From the NCBI GenBank assembly GCA_018817245.1, contig JAHIUG010000084.1, positions 1-9,289 on the forward strand: a stretch of DNA of 9,289 nt, read 5' to 3'. The notes beneath the pieces are model-generated. The model worked only from the letters and a program-made list of their open reading frames with translations, had not been told where the DNA came from and ran no database searches. Shown piece by piece: positions 5,438 to 9,289 of this stretch (position 1 is the stretch's first letter; each line of letters starts with the position of its first letter). Made by a program: the position numbers and the translations under genes. This stretch comes from Patescibacteria group bacterium (lineage in GTDB: Bacteria; Patescibacteriota; Patescibacteriia; 2-12-FULL-60-25).

Positions 5438-8400
5438 TTAGAAGTTTGCCTTAGACCATGGGATATATTTTACGCCCTGACATTTTGCTCCATCAAATTT
5501 AGCTTTACATTTATCATTTGTGAAGTCTTTATCACACACATGATACAATTCATCGCCCTTCGCGCAATACAGGATATCATTTGTATCATCTTTATTCGCG
5601 TCCCACCAATGTACACCCTGGAATGACCATTCATAACTAGCTGTTCCAACAGTTTCATCCTTACGTCCTTCGCGCAAAACATTTTGAAGCTTAACAGCAC
5701 CATCTTTCGGATTAAGATCTGCAATATGCCAGAACTTACAATCTTTTGGCGAATTCGGATCGCCGCATGCGGATTTCAAATCTTTAGCATCAATTTCAAA
5801 TAACTTGCTGTTTGTAGATACTACCGCGCTGTAGCCTTGGCCTACGCTATACTTCCCAACACCTGTGAGCTTCAGATGAGTCTCGAGAAGATTTTTTGTA
5901 TCGTTAAACTCTGGATAAATTGACTTTGTATAGGTGCTCTTACTATCCCACAACCCCCACAGCATACGAATCGGTTGATTCTGATTTCCGTAAGGTGAAT
6001 ATCTGAAATATGTTGTAAGCGGGCCGGAAGTATAGAAGTCACAGGTATCCCAGAAGGTTTTATCGCATGTACTCCAACAAAATCCTGATGTACAGTCACT
6101 GTTTTTTGTACAATTTTTTCCACTATCACTGCCCCCAACGCAAGAGGATATAGTTATATCGGTTTGAATTCCTTGCTGACAGAAAGCGTATTCTGCAAGA
6201 GTTAGCTTCGGTCCTAAACGTTTCAAGCAGTCCTCTTTACCTTCCACAGGACAACCATTATAAAAACTCATAAGAGGGCCATAACCACCAACCTTATCAC
6301 CTGCATTATGCAGACAAATGGTTTGGGCATATGGAAATTTATTGAGATTCGACTGCCCCTTCAAAACATTCGACCATGTAATATCGCGCGCGCATTGATG
6401 TATCTCCCCTGGTCGCTCATCGTAACTACAAATCGATGCAGTGTAATCTTGAGGGAATTTTGGATTTGGTATGCATTGAGCAAACCGAGCATCTTGGCAT
6501 TCATTATTATTATTACACACATCAGTAGTCTCAAAAGTATATTCTGCGTATTGCATCCAACATACTTTTGTTTCAGTTACACCCTGTTTGCACCATGTTT
6601 TTATTATGTTTTTATCATCCTTATATCTATCTTTGCATTCTTGATCGCTGCTACAATTTTTGGAATCCTGGGAAACATAGTCAGAGACAGTCTCATAACA
6701 ATACCCATTAGAACAGTATGAATTTTTCAACTTCGGACTGTTCAATGGACAGTCGACTCTACTACTACAACCTTTACCAACGTTAACCCCACTATTGCAA
6801 TAGTTTATATCATTAACATTCGCCACCGTATAACCGGTCGGCAAAACCAAGTGATTCGCATTGCCGCCCCAAATCGCCTGCAAATCCAAATTATTCGGAT
6901 CCATGCCCGGTGTTTTCCAAGGCACCTTCCAAAACACGGAATAATAAGCTTCACCCACTCCGGGACGCGGGAAGATGAAAATGCGGCCGTCTTTTTGTTG
7001 GCTTGTCTTTTCGTTAAAGTTGCTTACTGAAAAAAGAGGTGTTGTGTGCGGCCAATAGCCTCCGCGCTTTCCTTCATCCACCTCAACTTGCACAGTCCAC
7101 TTTGGATAAAATGCGCCACCGCAGCTCGGTCTGTTATCCTTTCCGGTACACGGATTATCATTGTATTTATCAATCACCAGTTTGTATTGCGAACATTCTG
7201 CGCGGTCATTAAGACCTGTAAGTTTGTATTTTCCATCGCCATCTGTAGCAACCTGTTTCACTAACACACCTTTGTAGAACAAAGATACGCGAGCGAAAGG
7301 AACAACCTGATTATAAACCGCATCCACAATCTGACCCTCGATCACTCCAAGACCAGCTTCATCGCTGCAACGTCCACATCCATTAAACGTACAAGATTTA
7401 TTACAAGTAACAATCTCCGGATCTTTGCCTGTCACAATACCAACGCCTTCTTCCGAACCCTTTTCTCTAACACACTTCCAAAAATCTGCAGATGACACCG
7501 GGTTGTCCGGATAAACCATATGATGTTTTGAAAGCTTATCTTGATCTACAAAACAATAAACGCCAGCACAATTATTCAGCATTTCAACTTCATAACGCTT
7601 CTTTCCAGCCAATTCCGTGCAAGGCACATTTACTGTTTCCTTCATCTTTGGATCTAATGCAACCATCCTTGGCGCAGCTCCGTTGTTTGAAAAATCATAA
7701 CCAAGTGAAGGACATGTAATATTATCTTCTTTTGTAATCAAGCACGGCGACTGCATGCAATCTGCATTCAAATATTCGCACAGAAATTCAAGTTTCCCGG
7801 AATACGGACAGGGATCAAACTGATCCGGAATATTATCCGCGACCACTGTGCCATCACACTGCTCCGGTCCGTTCTTAATTTGATCACCGCAAAAACCTCC
7901 GGATGAAGCAACGAATTTGCATTGTATGCTGCAGGAGTTACAAGTTGAGCTGTAATCAGCAGAACATGTTACTTTGCCATTATCTCCACCATTATCACAT
8001 TCTTCAACGTTGATATAAGGTTTTCCATCTCCACAAACATTTTTCTTACACTCTGATGTACAAGCTTTGGTGTCGCCGTTATCTTTGCCATTATCACATG
8101 CTTCTGCAGGTTCTTGAATAATTCCATCGCCGCAAAATCCTATAACCTTACAAGCTGACCAAGATGTAGTTTGATTTTCTAAATCCTCAAAACTACAAGA
8201 TGTCTCACTACATGTTCGAACGTGAGCAGTTGGGAATGAAACACACGAACCAGTGATACCTCCCAAAGAACATTGATCATCACCAGTACATTTAGTTACA
8301 AAATCTTGGACCGAACGACACTGCGTCTTTCCGCCTGGCTCACCAACACAATCCAGACTAGATTGACAAATCTTATAATCCGATGGTTTATGATTCGTTG

Positions 8401-9289
8401 ATGAATAGTTTAACGTAACACATTGCTTCAACGACGTTACGCATTTATCAATCTTTATTTCAGCACAAGGTTGCAAAACATCCGGACTGACCGCACAAAC
8501 ACCATTCTCACCGCAATCCTCGTTCGAACTGCACGGCTTATCCTTACCCGTGCCTGACTTACAAATTGCCAGTTCTGTTGTTTCACTCTGCCCATCACAT
8601 TCTTCCGGCGTGGTAATGATATTGTCCCCGCAGTATGGTGCCTTACCCTTACAATCCAAGCTGCAACTTTGATTCACATTACAGTTTTTTCCGCAGTATT
8701 CGCCGTTAGCTCCGCCGTTATCGCAAACTTCTCCCGGAGAAATTAACTTATCTCCGCAATAAGCCGCGTAACCGTTGCAAGTCAAATTACAATGACCGTA
8801 TGTGCCATTTAATTGGCCGTCATCGCAAGTTTCACCCGACTTCACGCAAGCGCCATCCGGAATGTTTCCGCCGTTACCTTTACATTGATCATCTGAATCA
8901 CAACCCAAATTATTTCTAACCCCGCCAAAACACACATAATCAATTCTTCCGTTCCCGCACATAGCTCCTAAATCGCACTTACTAATATTTGGATCATCAA
9001 CCCACTCCTTGCAATCGCTGCAGACCTGAACCTTCAAACCCTCTTCGCCTGGAGCTTTTGGATCGTAATCACAAGATGTAATTTGTGTTTGACCTAATTC
9101 ACACTTTTCGCTGGCTGTGCATGAAGCCTTATCACCTGGACAATCTGAGTCCTTGGAACAAGGATTGCCGTCATTCGTACCACCTAAACAGGCAGGACCG
9201 ATTACTCCATCTCCACACGTTCCACTCAGACCATAGAATTGATTTTCACAAACATCTTGATAAACAAATTTTCCGCCAACTACTTTGCA
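5438..9289 (-). CDS. Giant cysteine-rich secreted protein, N-terminus outside the window
   Basis: The frame is open to the right edge, so 1283 residues are visible and the true start lies outside; the in-frame TTG at 9037 is not a convincing start because the cysteine-rich pattern continues upstream of it. Residues are numbered from the edge. Seven CGD/CGNG motifs (25, 111, 178, 220, 386, 419, 467), most followed by CDNG or CDG, resemble the DUF4215 / Myxococcus cysteine-rich repeat family. I count 56 cysteines in the first 480 residues. A second motif, C-x9-C-x5-C, occurs five times (34, 120, 243, 831, 1050). A carboxypeptidase-regulatory-like beta domain lies at about 645-705 (VIEGQIVDAVYNQ ... 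TDGDGKYKLTGL). The rest is Trp/Tyr-rich and unassigned. No membrane anchor or LPXTG is seen. An extracellular, disulfide-stabilised surface or adhesion protein is inferred. Confidence 0.85.
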   Translation of the reverse strand, partial: CKVVGGKFVYQDVCENQFYGLSGTCGDGVIGPACLGGTNDGNPCSKDSDCPGDKASCTASEKCELGQTQITSCDYDPKAPGEEGLKVQVCSDCKEWVDDPNISKCDLGAMCGNGRIDYVCFGGVRNNLGCDSDDQCKGNGGNIPDGACVKSGETCDDGQLNGTYGHCNLTCNGYAAYCGDKLISPGEVCDNGGANGEYCGKNCNVNQSCSLDCKGKAPYCGDNIITTPEECDGQSETTELAICKSGTGKDKPCSSNEDCGENGVCAVSPDVLQPCAEIKIDKCVTSLKQCVTLNYSSTNHKPSDYKICQSSLDCVGEPGGKTQCRSVQDFVTKCTGDDQCSLGGITGSCVSFPTAHVRTCSETSCSFEDLENQTTSWSACKVIGFCGDGIIQEPAEACDNGKDNGDTKACTSECKKNVCGDGKPYINVEECDNGGDNGKVTCSADYSSTCNSCSIQCKFVASSGGFCGDQIKNGPEQCDGTVVADNIPDQFDPCPYSGKLEFLCEYLNADCMQSPCLITKEDNITCPSLGYDFSNNGAAPRMVALDPKMKETVNVPCTELAGKKRYEVEMLNNCAGVYCFVDQDKLSKHHMVYPDNPVSSADFWKCVREKGSEEGVGIVTGKDPEIVTCNKSCTFNGCGRCSDEAGLGVIEGQIVDAVYNQVVPFARVSLFYKGVLVKQVATDGDGKYKLTGLNDRAECSQYKLVIDKYNDNPCTGKDNRPSCGGAFYPKWTVQVEVDEGKRGGYWPHTTPLFSVSNFNEKTSQQKDGRIFIFPRPGVGEAYYSVFWKVPWKTPGMDPNNLDLQAIWGGNANHLVLPTGYTVANVNDINYCNSGVNVGKGCSSRVDCPLNSPKLKNSYCSNGYCYETVSDYVSQDSKNCSSDQECKDRYKDDKNIIKTWCKQGVTETKVCWMQYAEYTFETTDVCNNNNECQDARFAQCIPNPKFPQDYTASICSYDERPGEIHQCARDITWSNVLKGQSNLNKFPYAQTICLHNAGDKVGGYGPLMSFYNGCPVEGKEDCLKRLGPKLTLAEYAFCQQGIQTDITISSCVGGSDSGKNCTKNSDCTSGFCWSTCDKTFWDTCDFYTSGPLTTYFRYSPYGNQNQPIRMLWGLWDSKSTYTKSIYPEFNDTKNLLETHLKLTGVGKYSVGQGYSAVVSTNSKLFEIDAKDLKSACGDPNSPKDCKFWHIADLNPKDGAVKLQNVLREGRKDETVGTASYEWSFQGVHWWDANKDDTNDILYCAKGDELYHVCDKDFTNDKCKAKFDGAKCQGVKYIPWSKANF

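Noticed and set aside
6308..6721. 137-residue plus-strand open frame with hydrophobic stretches
   Set aside because: It lies wholly antisense to the cysteine-rich gene, whose motifs continue without a break through this region. The hydrophobic run follows from reading Cys/Asp/Lys codons backwards.
9035..9037. TTG as the start codon of the cysteine-rich gene
   Set aside because: The frame stays open to the window edge, and the 84 upstream residues carry the same CGDG and C-x9-C-x5-C motifs, so the real start is outside.

Overview
The window looks like chromosomal DNA of a candidate-phyla-radiation (Patescibacteria, probably Parcubacteria-type) bacterium. The reasons are the gene order ybeY-dgkA-ftsA, a very large cysteine-rich secreted protein with CGD...CDNG repeats, single-pass proteins carrying thrombospondin-type-3 calcium loops, no Shine-Dalgarno sequence at any start, and an interspersed palindrome (CTGCCTGCCGGCAGGCAG) of a kind I associate with that group. 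The lineage is inferred from style, not from a marker gene.

All seven genes lie on the minus strand and read from right to left. From the right edge: a giant cysteine-rich protein whose N-terminus lies outside the window (5438-9289, 1283 residues visible); a small single-pass membrane protein five bases after it (5166-5432); two related membrane-anchored proteins with TSP3 calcium loops (4001-5080 and 2559-3830, the second with an added fibronectin type III domain); then ybeY (2131-2562), dgkA (1673-2047) and ftsA (405-1676). Two junctions are ATGA overlaps (2559-3830 gene/ybeY, and dgkA/ftsA). The block therefore looks like one long transcription unit running from cell-surface proteins into RNA maturation, lipid carrier recycling and cell division. 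No gene lies between 1 and 404. A weak terminator-like hairpin sits there, and ftsZ, the usual partner of ftsA, is not visible.

The least explained structure is in the gaps. Four gaps carry short tracts with a strict 7-base period but different unit sequences (TGTTAYG, TTAGAAG, ATTAGTA, GGAARTT). The TGTTAYG family occurs at two places 5 kb apart. The gap at 3831-4000 instead holds a REP-like palindromic element with terminal inverted repeats and two perfect 20-bp palindromes.

Other points of interest are a degenerate phosphate-2 motif in FtsA, a second strictly spaced cysteine motif (C-x9-C-x5-C, five copies) in the giant protein, and an identical A-rich leader (TAAAAATATG) at the starts of the TSP3 pair, with a one-base variant at the small membrane protein.
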